A model generated the notes under the pieces. It did not search any database and was not told the origin of the DNA. It worked only from the letters and a program-made list of their open reading frames with translations. DNA of 6,720 nucleotides. Source: Actinomycetota bacterium (GTDB lineage Bacteria > Actinomycetota > Acidimicrobiia > IMCC26256 > JACDBD01). How positions within the stretch are numbered: position 1 is the first letter of the stretch; each line of letters begins with the position of its first letter. Position numbers and translations under genes: made by a program. The stretch is from the NCBI GenBank assembly GCA_013695115.1, contig JACDBD010000009.1:1-6720 (forward strand), given 5' to 3'. Below are positions 6,616 through 6,720 of the stretch, piece by piece.

Positions 6616-6712
6616 CATGGACCGGTAGCCGCCGGGCGATAGGCCCGCCAGGCCGAGACCCGGCTCGAAGAGCCGAGCAGCCCCGCAGGGGCTGCGAGCA
6701 GGGGGCTCGGCC
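6610..6712 (+). other. Cluster of nested inverted repeats, possible structured RNA or leader
   Basis: No frame with a start codon and plausible coding character covers 6571-6720. GGCGGGC (6610-6616) is the perfect complement of GCCCGCC (6643-6649). One base later GGCCGAG (6651-6657) is the complement of CTCGGCC (6706-6712). This second stem encloses two tight hairpins: CGGCTC-GAA-GAGCCG (6661-6675) and CAGCCCC-GCA-GGGGCTG (6678-6694). Drawn together this is a stem beside a three-way junction. I do not recognise it as RNase P RNA, tmRNA, SRP RNA, a tRNA or a riboswitch family I know. It could be a 5' leader of the next gene beyond the window, a small RNA, or fortuitous pairing in GC-rich DNA. 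The strand is assumed from the flanking genes. Confidence 0.3.
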
Positions 6713-6720
6713 GGTAAAGC

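Noticed and set aside
6616..6630. Short + strand reading frame starting at the ATG at 6617
   Set aside because: It stops after three codons (ATG GAC CGG TAG).
6571..6720. RNase P RNA, tmRNA, tRNA or SRP RNA downstream of pgl
   Set aside because: I looked for the conserved GAGGAAAGTCC core, tRNA T-loop, tmRNA ends and the SRP GGTCAGG/AGCAGCC elements on both strands and found none.
1..6720. CRISPR arrays, insertion sequences or phage genes
   Set aside because: No spaced direct repeats, transposase motifs or terminal inverted repeats with target duplications were seen; the window is filled with housekeeping genes.

Overview
The window is very GC-rich (roughly 70% G+C by eye, with G/C at nearly every third codon position). 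It carries a pentose phosphate gene cluster of the kind found in Actinobacteria: transketolase (tkt), transaldolase (tal), glucose-6-phosphate dehydrogenase (zwf) and 6-phosphogluconolactonase (pgl). The ~364-aa transaldolase of the mycobacterial/cyanobacterial type, the gene order, the GTG starts and the dense packing all suggest a high-GC actinobacterium. An Acidimicrobiia-like lineage is my best guess, but this is inference from gene content only.

Layout: bases 1-45 are the last 14 codons of an unidentified upstream gene on the + strand. After a 70-base gap comes tkt (116-2161), whose stop overlaps the start of tal in an ATGA (tal 2158-3252). A 17-base gap follows. Next is a minus-strand gene (3270-4346) whose single intact product joins a class I SAM-dependent methyltransferase domain to a Mug-type mismatch-specific uracil/thymine-DNA glycosylase domain. 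It is convergent with tal and divergent from zwf. The 53-base gap 4347-4399 holds candidate promoter elements for both directions that share the same -10 bases. zwf (4400-5929) overlaps pgl (5914-6570). Bases 6571-6720 hold no convincing gene but contain a tight cluster of inverted repeats that could be a terminator followed by a structured RNA or leader cut off by the window end.

How the genes work together: zwf and pgl catalyse the first two oxidative steps (glucose-6-phosphate to 6-phosphogluconate, making NAD(P)H). tkt and tal run the non-oxidative interconversion of C3-C7 sugar phosphates. 6-Phosphogluconate dehydrogenase, glucose-6-phosphate isomerase and the Zwf partner OpcA, which often accompany such clusters, are not in this window. 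In particular there is no room for opcA between zwf and pgl. The repair-type fusion gene breaks the cluster into two + strand units (tkt-tal and zwf-pgl).

The most unusual items are the methyltransferase-glycosylase fusion, the nested inverted repeats at 6590-6712, and a 13-bp bulged hairpin inside the fusion gene near its convergence with tal. The rest looks like ordinary central metabolism.
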